This document shows positions 18,383-27,143 of a DNA stretch of 64,000 nucleotides, in pieces; the first letter of the stretch is position 1, and the number at the start of each line of letters is the position of its first letter. The notes under the pieces are model-generated. The model was given only the letters and a program-made list of their open reading frames with translations. It was not told the DNA's origin and ran no database searches. The position numbers and the translations under genes were made by a program. Source of the DNA: Bacteroidota bacterium (GTDB taxonomy: Bacteria; Bacteroidota; Bacteroidia; Bacteroidales; Paludibacteraceae); assembly GCA_017860295.1 (NCBI GenBank), contig JAFNAS010000005.1, positions 62,001 through 126,000 on the forward strand, written 5' to 3'.

Positions 18383-19071
18383 TGAAGACAGATCACGATC
18401 ATACAAAAGCATTGGAAGTTAAAAATGTAGTGAAATATTTTCACGATCCTTCCACATTTCAAGTTCTCAAAGGAGTATCTTTTGATGTACAAAAAGGTGA
18501 ATTTCTATCCATTATAGGCAAATCCGGTTCGGGCAAATCAACATTGCTTTATGTGTTGTCTACCATGGATACCGATTATGAAGGAACTCTTTCGGTAAAT
18601 GGACATTTATTAACAGGGCAAGCTCAAAATACGCTTTCCACTTTTCGTAATGAGCATATTGGTTTTGTTTTTCAATTTCATTACCTCTTGCCGGAATTTA
18701 CAGCATTAGAAAATGTAATGTTACCAGCCAAAAAGCTTGGCCGATTCTCACTCGAAGAAATAGAACACAATGCTTATGAAAGTTTACGCTTGCTAGATCT
18801 AGAGGATCAGGCGATGAAAAGCGCGAATAAACTTTCGGGCGGACAGCAACAACGTGTGGCTATAGCTCGTGCGCTTATCAATAGTCCTTCTGTCATTATG
18901 GGAGACGAACCTACAGGAAATCTGGACAGTAAGAATTCTTTAGCCGTGCAGGACATCTTTCGTAATTTGGCTCATGAATTCGGTCAGACAATTATTTGCG
19001 TGACCCACGACAATGACTTTGCACGAAATACCGATCGAACTATCGAAATGGCTGATGGTCTAATTGTGTAG
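18382..19071 (+). CDS. MacB/LolD-like ABC transporter ATPase
   Basis: A 229-residue cytoplasmic ATPase. Walker [10 protein letters not shown] lies at about residues 50-58, the Q-loop in [19 protein letters not shown], the signature [15 protein letters not shown] near 152-166, Walker [13 protein letters not shown] near 172-183 and the H-loop in CVTHD. The [10 protein letters not shown] form is the hallmark of the MacB/LolD/FtsE group. MacB itself is one chain with ATPase and permease fused; here they are separate genes joined by TAATG. It powers the permease encoded immediately upstream. Confidence 0.95.
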   Translation: MKTDHDHTKALEVKNVVKYFHDPSTFQVLKGVSFDVQKGEFLSIIGKSGSGKSTLLYVLSTMDTDYEGTLSVNGHLLTGQAQNTLSTFRNEHIGFVFQFHYLLPEFTALENVMLPAKKLGRFSLEEIEHNAYESLRLLDLEDQAMKSANKLSGGQQQRVAIARALINSPSVIMGDEPTGNLDSKNSLAVQDIFRNLAHEFGQTIICVTHDNDFARNTDRTIEMADGLIV

Positions 19072-19075
19072 GATT

Positions 19076-19939
19076 ATGAACTTAAAAATAATTATTTCAA
19101 TCGGAATATCTTTGATATTTACTGCCAACCAACTTCGTGCTCAAGGGAATGAAACTGTAATGTTAGAATACGAGCCATACAGAGCCAGTTCAATATTTAA
19201 TCAATCGGGTAAAGTATTGTTTGGAGTTCCTGTTTATAAATCAAGCAGGAGCCTATTCTTTATATCACCGGAGTACAAATTTTTTTTTACTAAAAGCAAC
19301 GAACTACTATCGGCAGAATTCTTAAATCAGGTTAGTTTGAGATTTGTATGGCAATATCAATTTGAAAAAAGTTGGAAAATTCAATGGCTGGGAGTTCCGG
19401 TCGTCACGTCTCCTTTGAGCAACAAAACCGGGCTGATTTTGAATAATTTATTAAAAATAGATAAGACCCATCCTATTTTAGGTTATTTTATTGGCATTGC
19501 TTACTCTCAAAGGTATAGAAACAATATTATAAGTCCAATGGCTGGTTTTAACTGGAATCCCACAAATGACTGGAATTTAGTCGGCAGAGTTCCGCTTTAC
19601 CTCAGCCTACGACATAAATTGAATACGAGTCTGTATATGGGAGTCGAATTGTCAGAAAACAACATTTCTTCGTTGTCAAAAAATACCGATTATGATTTCG
19701 TATGGTTACACGAACGTAATTTAGGTTTGATTTCTGATTGGAAATTATATAAAAAATGGTGGCTGTCGGGTATGGTGGGCTATAGCTTAAACAGAAGTCT
19801 CACTACATATAAACTACCGAGCAAAAGTATTTGGACAATAAAAACAACTTTAGGTGAGCCTGGTAATGAACCTTTAAATCAGCTACATGAAAAAGGATTT
19901 ATAGTCAACATTGGAGTAAAATACAAATTAAAGAATTAA
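19076..19939 (+). CDS. outer-membrane beta-barrel protein (DUF6268-like)
   Basis: A 287-residue exported protein with a signal peptide (residues 1-23, ending in LRAQ). The rest alternates polar and hydrophobic/aromatic residues in strands such as LRFVWQYQFEKSWKIQWLGV and ends in GVKYKLKN, as expected for an outer-membrane barrel. It resembles the DUF6268 group of Bacteroidota, though I am not sure of that name. The ATG at 19076 is preferred to an upstream TTG at 19064. It starts four bases after the ATPase stop and is the last gene of the export operon, so it may assist substrate exit or envelope response. Confidence 0.7.
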   Translation: MNLKIIISIGISLIFTANQLRAQGNETVMLEYEPYRASSIFNQSGKVLFGVPVYKSSRSLFFISPEYKFFFTKSNELLSAEFLNQVSLRFVWQYQFEKSWKIQWLGVPVVTSPLSNKTGLILNNLLKIDKTHPILGYFIGIAYSQRYRNNIISPMAGFNWNPTNDWNLVGRVPLYLSLRHKLNTSLYMGVELSENNISSLSKNTDYDFVWLHERNLGLISDWKLYKKWWLSGMVGYSLNRSLTTYKLPSKSIWTIKTTLGEPGNEPLNQLHEKGFIVNIGVKYKLKN

Positions 19940-20136
19940 TATTTAACAAGTTGCTTGCAGTCTGAGCACATGAAACGAGCATTAAAACAGGTGTTTAACC
20001 CAAAGATCGTGGTCTTTGCAAACCGACTGACAACCAATAATAAATATAGAACAACCTACTACAAAACCGCTGAGTGTAGCAATATTAAATCTATACCAAA
20101 GCAATTTACTCCAAAATCAGGCTCTCTCCGCCCCTA

Positions 20137-23100
20137 TTATCGCTCAAAATTTTTGTATTGAGATGGCTTTATCCCAAATTCATCTTGAAAACATTTCGTA
20201 AAATAGCTGGTAGTACCAAAGCCCACTTTACTGGCAACTTCTGCAACGGGTAATCCCTCGACTAGCAATTGAGCTGCTCTTTTCAAACGAACCGACCGGA
20301 TAAACTCACTGGGAGTTTGTCCGACAATAGCTGATAATTTTCGATATAACCCGGTTCTGTCCATAAACAGATCTTTACTCAATTGTTCTACCGAATATGA
20401 AGCATTATCAATATTGTTTTCGATATGACGAAGGGCATCTTGTATAAGCTTTTTATCAACGTTGGAGGAGGTGAAATTCTCCGGATCTATACAAACAGTA
20501 TTTTTAAAAATCGTTTTACGTTGATCTTGCTGCTCTATCAGATGTTGAATACGAAGCATCAAAATATCCATGTTGAAAGGTTTGGAAATATAGGCATCCG
20601 CACCGGCTTCAAAACCCTCAATCTGTGCTTTATCGGAGGCTTTGGCTGTAAGCAATATTACCGGGATATGGGATGTCTGTATCTCTTTTTTCAAACAACG
20701 ACAAAGCTCTGTTCCAGACAGCTCCGGCATCATCACATCGGTAATAACCAAATCAGGCTGATGAGCCAACGCTTTTTCCAGACCTTCCTTTCCGTCATTT
20801 GCAACAATTACACTGTATTTGTCAGAAAGCTCACTCTGCAAAAATGAACTAAACTCAAAATTATCCTCAACCACAAGTAATTTCAGATGCTTATTTTTGC
20901 GCTTCTCCTCGGTGTCCAAATGAGTGTAACCTTCAGGATGTAAGTCGATAGGTATATGTATCGTAAATGAGCTTCCTTCATTGACTCGGCTTTCAACCTC
21001 AATAGTACCATCATGTAATTGAACATATTCTTTAACCAGATGCAATCCGATTCCACTTCCGGTATTGGTCACTGCCTGTTTTTTCACCTGATAAAAACGG
21101 TCGAATATCTGACTTACATCTACCTCGGGAATACCAATGCCGTTATCTGTCACCTGAATGGCAAACGTCGGTTCGTCTCGCTCTTTCCATGCTTTCAGCC
21201 ATATTTTTCCTCCGGCAGGAGTAAATTTAACCGCATTCGAAAGAAGATTATTTACAATCTTCCGCATTTTGTCCTTGTCTACGAAAACACAAATATTTTC
21301 GTCGGCACATTCCAACGCGAGTTCGATGCCACTATTAGCTACCATTTCTTTAAATGAAAAGGCAATGACTTCAAGAAAATCGCTGATATTACAATAACTC
21401 AACTCCAGAGTTTCGCCTTTCAACTCTAGTTTTCGAAAGTCCAGCAGTTGATTAACAAGCTTAAGCAATTCGTTCGCATTCCGATAGATGCCGCTCAACT
21501 GTTTTTTCAAGGATTCATCGTCTATTTTCTTCAAAATAGAGTCGAGCGGCGTCAGAATAAGTGTAAGTGGCGTACGCAACTCATGACTGACATTCGTAAA
21601 GAATGAATATTTTAATTGATCGAGATCCTCCTTTTTCTGTTTTTCCATTTTTTGCTTATTCCATCTGATATAGTATAAAACCAGGAAATACAACACGCCG
21701 AAAATTAACAATAAATAGAACACATAGGCCCAAGAGGTTTTCCAAAATGGAGGATCAATAATTACGGTAATCTCGGCACACTTATTACCCCAATGACGGC
21801 TATTGTTAGCTGCAAAGACTTTCAGATGATATGTGCCCGGAGATAAATTCGTATAGGTCGCATGTCCAACTCCATCGGCTGTTTTTATTTCGTTCCAGGA
21901 GTTATCCGCTCCTTCCAACTTATAACGGTAATAAGTTTGTGTCGGATTGACATAATTGAGTGCAGAAAATTCAAACCCCAAAAAGTTTTGGAAATATTTG
22001 AGGTGGATTTCCGATGTAGAGCTAATGGCTTGTTGTAATATTTTGTTTCCATCATAATACTCGTTTTGCCTGACTTCTGTACCGGAAAGAAAAAGTTTTG
22101 TCAATAGAGGTACGGATAATGCCGGTTCGGGCCGATTAATCTGATCAAGATTGATTTCATTAAAGCCATCGAGTCCTCCCCACAACAAACTATTATAGGA
22201 CGTTTTCAAAACAGAACGAGGCAAAAATTCAGTTTCAATGACTCCATCAAACTTGTTATAATTAGAAAAAGAATAGTGATACAACCCTCCGTTATTGCTC
22301 ACATCAATACGCGAAATACCATTCGAAGTAGAGACCCAGATCCTACCCAGATTATCTTCTGTAATAGATCGAATACTGTTATTTATTAAACCTTCTTTTT
22401 CCGAAAAACTTTCAGTAATATTATTTACCGGGTTATAAGCATTCAAGCCATCCATTGTACCAAGCCAAATTAACCCCCGACTGTCGGTAAACAGGCAATG
22501 GTAATGATGGCAACTATGTTGTAGCAATCCGTTCTTTTTGTCCGGGATAGAAATAATATTCTTGCGACAATCGTACAAAAACAAACCCTCATCGGAATAG
22601 CCCAACAGCATATCTTTTTTAAATTCTGTCAATTGATACGTATAGCCAGCAACACCACCCGATGGCGCTACAGACTTCTTATAATTGCCGGTTTTGGGGT
22701 CGAAAACGCCGACTCCTTTGTCGGTACAAAGGTACAATCGATCATCTGAATCCTCGAAAATAGACAAGCAACATGTAGGATTATTGAAATGTTTAATATT
22801 ATTTTTATCAATACAATATAGCCCATTATTTTGCGTACACAGCCAAATGCGTTGCTTGCTATCTTTTAACAACATTTCACATACCGAATTTGTTGGAATG
22901 ACTCTAAATGGGTCCAAGGTAGGAGAGTTTTTTCCCCTCCGAAACAAACCATTCTGAGTTCCCACCAAAAGATATCCGTCTTTTTCTGCAAAACAACGAA
23001 CGCTTATTTTTCTTGTATACGGAAGATTAAAGAGCGAAGGTCCAAAATTTCGAAACTTGAACCGATCGGGATGATAATACAACACCCCTCTATCTACAGT

Positions 23101-24075
23101 TCCGACCCATAATCCCCCTTTATCATCGCTGTACTGTGTGCTTATTTCGGTTTCAAAGACACGTCCATCAACCAAATGCAAAGGTGACACCAAATGCTTA
23201 TTTTTCAAATTTTTATCTATAACCCACAGGCCTGCAAACGAACTGATCCAACAATTTCCTTTATCATCAATCGTTAAGGTATTCTGCCAGTAATTGGTTT
23301 CCAAAACACACTCCCATTTCCTATTACTAACATTAAAACGCAACAACTGACCAATACCATTACCATTACGTACCTGATAAAAATAGTTTTTATAAGAAAA
23401 TACAGCTAAATTACTTGAATATTTGTTATTGCCATTAAATGGGTCTTCGACATATAATTTTTTGTGGGTACCCATATCATAACAAAGCAAACGTCCCGAC
23501 TTATAGAACAGAAAAAGGTGTTTATTATGTACAACAATATCGTATAGCCTGTCTTTCAAGCCACCGATTTTTGAAACCTGAGTCAAGAAGAGCATGGTTT
23601 TATTTTGTCTGTTATCTCGATAAATCAGTTCATCTTTGTTGGTTACATACCAAAAATTAGATTCCGTATCCATGAAAAAATTATTCACATGGCTTTGCAC
23701 ACCTTGCGCTGCGAATACACTATCGGCATTAGATACCAGCAGTTCTTTACGGATATCGAAAACGAAGAGCTTATGTTGGTTCTTCAGCCACAAATAGTTA
23801 TTTTTATCTATATAAACACGGTGCCAACCAGAATATTCTCTCAAGTTGTATGCTTTCCTGTCATCATAATGCATATAACTAAAACGGGCTCCATCGTATA
23901 TATTAACCAGACCTTCGGTAATAATAATCATCCGTCCGTCGGGCAATTGACAAATGGAGCGCACACGGTTGTCCGAAAGTCCATTGCTGCTATTAATCGG
24001 AGAAAACACATAATTTTCCTGAGCAGCCAACAGGACGGAGACAAAAAAACAAATAATTATTAACACATTTTTCAT
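20137..24075 (-). CDS. hybrid two-component system regulator (HTCS)
   Basis: A 1312-residue one-protein signalling system. After a signal peptide (MKNVLIIICFFVSVLLAAQ) come two seven-bladed beta-propellers made of Reg_prop repeats (about residues 25-690), a Y_Y_Y domain (about 710-775), one membrane helix (about 780-805), a histidine kinase with SHELRTP (His831) and DNGIGIP/GSGIGLHLV ATP-site motifs, a receiver domain with LVITDVMMPELSG, and a C-terminal AraC-type helix-turn-helix (about 1205-1305). In Bacteroidota such proteins bind breakdown products of a glycan in the periplasm and switch on the matching utilisation locus. No susC/susD pair is present here; only an enzyme remnant lies upstream. 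The ATG at 24075 fits the signal peptide. Confidence 0.95.
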   Translation of the reverse strand: MKNVLIIICFFVSVLLAAQENYVFSPINSSNGLSDNRVRSICQLPDGRMIIITEGLVNIYDGARFSYMHYDDRKAYNLREYSGWHRVYIDKNNYLWLKNQHKLFVFDIRKELLVSNADSVFAAQGVQSHVNNFFMDTESNFWYVTNKDELIYRDNRQNKTMLFLTQVSKIGGLKDRLYDIVVHNKHLFLFYKSGRLLCYDMGTHKKLYVEDPFNGNNKYSSNLAVFSYKNYFYQVRNGNGIGQLLRFNVSNRKWECVLETNYWQNTLTIDDKGNCWISSFAGLWVIDKNLKNKHLVSPLHLVDGRVFETEISTQYSDDKGGLWVGTVDRGVLYYHPDRFKFRNFGPSLFNLPYTRKISVRCFAEKDGYLLVGTQNGLFRRGKNSPTLDPFRVIPTNSVCEMLLKDSKQRIWLCTQNNGLYCIDKNNIKHFNNPTCCLSIFEDSDDRLYLCTDKGVGVFDPKTGNYKKSVAPSGGVAGYTYQLTEFKKDMLLGYSDEGLFLYDCRKNIISIPDKKNGLLQHSCHHYHCLFTDSRGLIWLGTMDGLNAYNPVNNITESFSEKEGLINNSIRSITEDNLGRIWVSTSNGISRIDVSNNGGLYHYSFSNYNKFDGVIETEFLPRSVLKTSYNSLLWGGLDGFNEINLDQINRPEPALSVPLLTKLFLSGTEVRQNEYYDGNKILQQAISSTSEIHLKYFQNFLGFEFSALNYVNPTQTYYRYKLEGADNSWNEIKTADGVGHATYTNLSPGTYHLKVFAANNSRHWGNKCAEITVIIDPPFWKTSWAYVFYLLLIFGVLYFLVLYYIRWNKQKMEKQKKEDLDQLKYSFFTNVSHELRTPLTLILTPLDSILKKIDDESLKKQLSGIYRNANELLKLVNQLLDFRKLELKGETLELSYCNISDFLEVIAFSFKEMVANSGIELALECADENICVFVDKDKMRKIVNNLLSNAVKFTPAGGKIWLKAWKERDEPTFAIQVTDNGIGIPEVDVSQIFDRFYQVKKQAVTNTGSGIGLHLVKEYVQLHDGTIEVESRVNEGSSFTIHIPIDLHPEGYTHLDTEEKRKNKHLKLLVVEDNFEFSSFLQSELSDKYSVIVANDGKEGLEKALAHQPDLVITDVMMPELSGTELCRCLKKEIQTSHIPVILLTAKASDKAQIEGFEAGADAYISKPFNMDILMLRIQHLIEQQDQRKTIFKNTVCIDPENFTSSNVDKKLIQDALRHIENNIDNASYSVEQLSKDLFMDRTGLYRKLSAIVGQTPSEFIRSVRLKRAAQLLVEGLPVAEVASKVGFGTTSYFTKCFQDEFGIKPSQYKNFER

Positions 24076-24400
24076 GGACTGAAACTTTGGAACAAAAATA
24101 AGCAAAATACATGATAGGTGTGGTAGCGTCTACCCTTGTGAGGCTTAATTCAACAGAAACAACATTTTTTTCAACGTTTGTCATTTGTCTGTTCAAAAGA
24201 GTAACCTAAATTTATTTCTCAGAAAAAGAGAAATAAAAGGTAGTTATATTCCAACTGAAATACAATAAAACAGACCCATTTCTGCCAACAACAAAAAAAA
24301 CAATACCTCAAAAACATTCATAAAAGCATCAAGTAACATCAGGATACTGCCATTGCGGATCTCGTCATCATTCTAAGTATAATCGAAATATGAAACTCCT

Positions 24401-24652
24401 ATGAAAAACAACTCCCTCGACGGCAGATTCTCTCCATTGCAGGTCAAACTTTCGGTTAATCTTAAAGATACCGATTTCGATAAACTCGGATTGAAGGGAC
24501 GATTTATTGTACACACCCTGTGGCGAGAACAAAACATCAGCAATATAAACACGTAATCCGGTTCATTAGCTATCAAAGTCCCCATTCACGGTGTACCACT
24601 TTATAAATTCTCTTCCAAGAAACAGATTCGAAATTCACGCAACATACTTTAA
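24401..24652 (+). pseudogene. remnant of an alpha-galactosidase-like (GH27) C-terminal domain
   Basis: Reading from the ATG at 24401, the frame gives VKLSVNLKDTDFDKLGLKGR, then FIVHTLWREQNISNINT, a TAA at 24554-24556, and in the same frame GSLAIKVPIHGVPLYKFSSK before a final stop. This follows the pattern of the beta-sandwich that ends GH27 alpha-galactosidases: (a)VNLKDLGL, a V-x-DLW-R-x-K/E-D/N-(L/I) strand, then V-PxHGV-L-(R/K) at the end. The catalytic barrel is absent, and one in-frame stop interrupts the tail, so this is a dead fragment. Identification is by pattern only. Its location next to an orphan glycan regulator supports a lost glycan-utilisation gene. Confidence 0.5.
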
Positions 24653-24795
24653 ACAGATCATTAAAACATTCACTCAGTGCCTAAAAATGGAAAATCTGCT
24701 TAGTCGAATTCTACATTTTCAACATTATGAATTTCACTAATGAACTAAAACAAACCGTAAATTCGTCTTTGTTTTGTGATTAAAAATAAAATATG

Positions 24796-24803
24796 CACCT
24801 TTG
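24796..24803 (+). promoter_or_regulatory. -7-like box before DUF5020 gene
   Basis: CACCTTTG differs in the first base from TAnnTTTG consensus TACCTTTG. It would place the transcript start near 24810, giving a leader of about 80 bases that includes the hairpin at 24825-24862. Confidence 0.4.
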
Positions 24804-24824
24804 CAATATCTATTCATTTTTCGG

Positions 24825-24862
24825 ACAGCCATTTTATGAACCTCATATTCTGGCTGTTTTTT
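24825..24862 (+). promoter_or_regulatory. leader hairpin with T run (possible attenuator)
   Basis: ACAGCCA (24825-24831) pairs with TGGCTGT (24851-24857), followed by a run of six T. This looks like an intrinsic terminator but lies inside the presumed 5' leader of the DUF5020/purine-permease operon, so it may act as an attenuator. It does not match the known purine riboswitch core. Confidence 0.4.
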
Positions 24863-24893
24863 AATTTATTATTCACCTCTTCAAACCAAGTTT

Positions 24894-25580
24894 ATGAAAA
24901 AACTTCTGATTTTAGCTGCTATCTTGATCACTGCAGCCACCATGAAAGCACAAACAGACGTGCAGGCTCTCTACCATTTCACCAACGGCGAAAAGCACCT
25001 TACCTCAACAGTCGAAATGTTTAAGACAGACAATAACGGTAGCAACTATTTCTTTGTTGACTTCGATTATGGTGTAAAAGGAGTAAAAGGTGCAACTTCG
25101 GCCTACTGGGAAATTTCTCGAGGCATCAAATTCTGGAAAGCACCGTTCGAAATTCATGTAGAATACGATGGCGGCTTAGGACAGTACGTCTCTACACCGA
25201 CTAATGGAGCCTACACCATCAACGACGCTTGGTTATTCGGAGGACAATACACTTGGAACACAGCTGATTTCTCAAAAATATTCACACTACAGGCAATGTA
25301 CAAAACAATGCGCACTAACTATCATGCATCTTTTCAGATTACCGGTGTATGGACATTGAATTTCTTCAAGAAAAAATTCACGGCAAGTGGGTTCCTCGAT
25401 TTCTGGAGAGAACACAATTATGCTACCAACACAAAATTTACGATGGCATCACAACCTCAGTTCTGGTACAATTTCGATCAACATCTCTCGCTGGGTAGCG
25501 AAATCGATTTAAGCTATGGATTTGCAAGCCACAAAGAATTTTATGTAAATCCGACGATTGCTGCCAAATGGACATTCTAA
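24894..25580 (+). CDS. DUF5020 family outer-membrane protein (Tsx-like)
   Basis: A 228-residue exported protein: signal peptide MKKLLILAAILITAATMKAQ, then a barrel-like sequence with FFVDFDYGVKGVKGATSAYW, EISRGIKFWK and the terminal NPTIAAKWTF, ending in aromatic Phe as outer-membrane barrels do. This is the DUF5020 pattern, distantly similar to the nucleoside channel Tsx. Only 55 bases separate it from the purine permease gene, so the pair probably forms an uptake route through both membranes for nucleobases or nucleosides; the substrate is inferred from context. Confidence 0.85.
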   Translation: MKKLLILAAILITAATMKAQTDVQALYHFTNGEKHLTSTVEMFKTDNNGSNYFFVDFDYGVKGVKGATSAYWEISRGIKFWKAPFEIHVEYDGGLGQYVSTPTNGAYTINDAWLFGGQYTWNTADFSKIFTLQAMYKTMRTNYHASFQITGVWTLNFFKKKFTASGFLDFWREHNYATNTKFTMASQPQFWYNFDQHLSLGSEIDLSYGFASHKEFYVNPTIAAKWTF

Positions 25581-25635
25581 GTCCGGAAAATAGCAAAAAG
25601 ACTTCATTTCAAAAAACATTTATAATCAAATAATT

Positions 25636-27009
25636 ATGCTAGATCATTTTTTCAAACTAACCGACAACAAAACCACTATCCGCACGGAAGTGATTGCCGG
25701 TATCACCACATTTATGACGATGGCATATATCCTTTTTCTGAATCCGAATATACTTTCGGTAACCGGTATGGATAAAAATGCTGTATTCTTTGCCACTGCT
25801 GTGGGAGCCGGCATCGTAACTATTGCGATGGGACTAATTGCCAATTTTCCAATGGCTCTGGCTCCCGGAATGGGACTCAATGCGCTGTTTGCCACTGTTG
25901 CCGTAGCCGGAGTGGGTATGATGTCGTGGCAAGTAGCACTCGGCGCTGTTTTCATTTCGGGGATCATCTTCATTATACTCACAGTGACAAAGGTGCGACA
26001 GATCCTGGTGATTGCAGTCCCAACCTCCTTAAAACTAGCCATCACCGTAGGCATCGGACTCTTTATTACCATTATCGGATTAAAGCTTTCTGAAATAATG
26101 ACTGTCAGTACAGCAGCTATTCAACCTACAATTGACGCTATGGGCAAAAACGGAGGTCATGCGCTACTGAAATTTTTTGAATGGAATGTAGGTATCGGCT
26201 CCTTCAAAAATCCAGCCATGTTACTTTGTATCATCGGACTGACCATTACAGCCATTTTAATGGCTCGTAAAGTCAAAGGAGCTCTGTTGATCGGAATTGT
26301 CGCATCTACATTAATCGGAATCCCCATGGGAGTAACCGTTATTCCGGCCAACTTCACCTTCTTTGCCCTACCCGATTTCCATAACCTCGCTGTTGGTGCT
26401 CTCGATATCAAGGGGGCCATCAACATGGGTATCTGGACGGTGGTATTCACCTTTACATTTGTTGAATTGTTCGATACTTTCGGAACGCTGGTAGGTACCG
26501 CGAATAAAGCAGGTCTGATTGACAAAGACGGTAGCTCTCCGAAAATCGGGAAAGCGATGTTGGTCGACGCTATCGGAGTCTCTTTCGGAGCTTTGATGGG
26601 TACCTCAACAATCACCACCTATGTAGAAAGTGCTGCCGGTATCGGCGAAGGAGGCCGCACAGGACTTACTGCTATCACCACCGGATTCCTCTTCCTGTTG
26701 GCATTATTTATTGCCCCGCTGGCACAATTGATTCCCGATGCCGCTACCGCTCCTGCACTGATTATTGTGGGTGTTTTAATGGCATCTTCAATCGTAGAAA
26801 TCGATTTCAAAGACTTCACCGAAGGTTTCCCCGCATTTATGACCTTCACCCTAATGCCTTTTACCTACAGCATTGCCAACGGTATTGCAGGCGGAATCGT
26901 TTTCTATACCCTGTTGAAAGTAGCAACCGGTCAGGGAAAGAAAGTGCACTGGATGATGTATCTTTTATTTACCTTGGTAGTAGCTCGTTATATATTCCTT
27001 AGCGAATAA
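25636..27009 (+). CDS. NCS2-family purine permease (AzgA-like)
   Basis: A 457-residue inner-membrane transporter with about 12-14 helices. Family blocks are TTFMTMAYILFLNPNIL near residue 25-41, the pore motif APGMGLNALFA, the FVELFDTFGTLVGTANKAGL segment and GTSTITTYVESAAGIGEGGR near residue 320. These identify the AzgA/PurP branch of NCS2, proton symporters of adenine, guanine or hypoxanthine. It forms an operon with the DUF5020 gene and is closed by a clear terminator. Confidence 0.93.
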   Translation: MLDHFFKLTDNKTTIRTEVIAGITTFMTMAYILFLNPNILSVTGMDKNAVFFATAVGAGIVTIAMGLIANFPMALAPGMGLNALFATVAVAGVGMMSWQVALGAVFISGIIFIILTVTKVRQILVIAVPTSLKLAITVGIGLFITIIGLKLSEIMTVSTAAIQPTIDAMGKNGGHALLKFFEWNVGIGSFKNPAMLLCIIGLTITAILMARKVKGALLIGIVASTLIGIPMGVTVIPANFTFFALPDFHNLAVGALDIKGAINMGIWTVVFTFTFVELFDTFGTLVGTANKAGLIDKDGSSPKIGKAMLVDAIGVSFGALMGTSTITTYVESAAGIGEGGRTGLTAITTGFLFLLALFIAPLAQLIPDAATAPALIIVGVLMASSIVEIDFKDFTEGFPAFMTFTLMPFTYSIANGIAGGIVFYTLLKVATGQGKKVHWMMYLLFTLVVARYIFLSE

Positions 27010-27031
27010 CCAAAGGCAGAGACCTTTACAC

Positions 27032-27070
27032 AAAAAACCTTTGAATATTTTTGATTCAAAGGTTTTTTTT
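27032..27070 (+). terminator. Rho-independent terminator after purine permease
   Basis: AAAACCTTTGAAT pairs with ATTCAAAGGTTTT around a short T-rich loop and is followed by a T run; 23 bases after the stop codon. Confidence 0.9.
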
Positions 27071-27143
27071 ATGCCTGAATATTTGCTTTTGAAGCATAAA
27101 TTAATCAACTTTGAGCTTTGTTCTTTTGCACACAATTTTTACC

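Larger units (their letters stand above)
24076..24893. other. 818-base gap between HTCS and DUF5020 gene
   Basis: No intact gene is seen. The left end has a minus-strand TATTTTTG box (24100-24093) that could be the HTCS promoter. The middle (24401-24652) holds a decayed alpha-galactosidase-like C-terminus. The right end holds a promoter-like box and a leader hairpin with a T run before the DUF5020 gene. The remainder is AT-rich and unassigned. Confidence 0.6.

Noticed and set aside
19955-20161. 68-codon ORF between the barrel gene and HTCS
   Set aside because: Lys/Asn/Tyr-rich, no motif, overlaps the end of HTCS; a CAAAGA/TCTTTG hairpin inside it has no T run.
24825-24862. Purine riboswitch before the permease operon
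   Set aside because: The three-way junction core of purine riboswitches is not present; only one short hairpin is seen.
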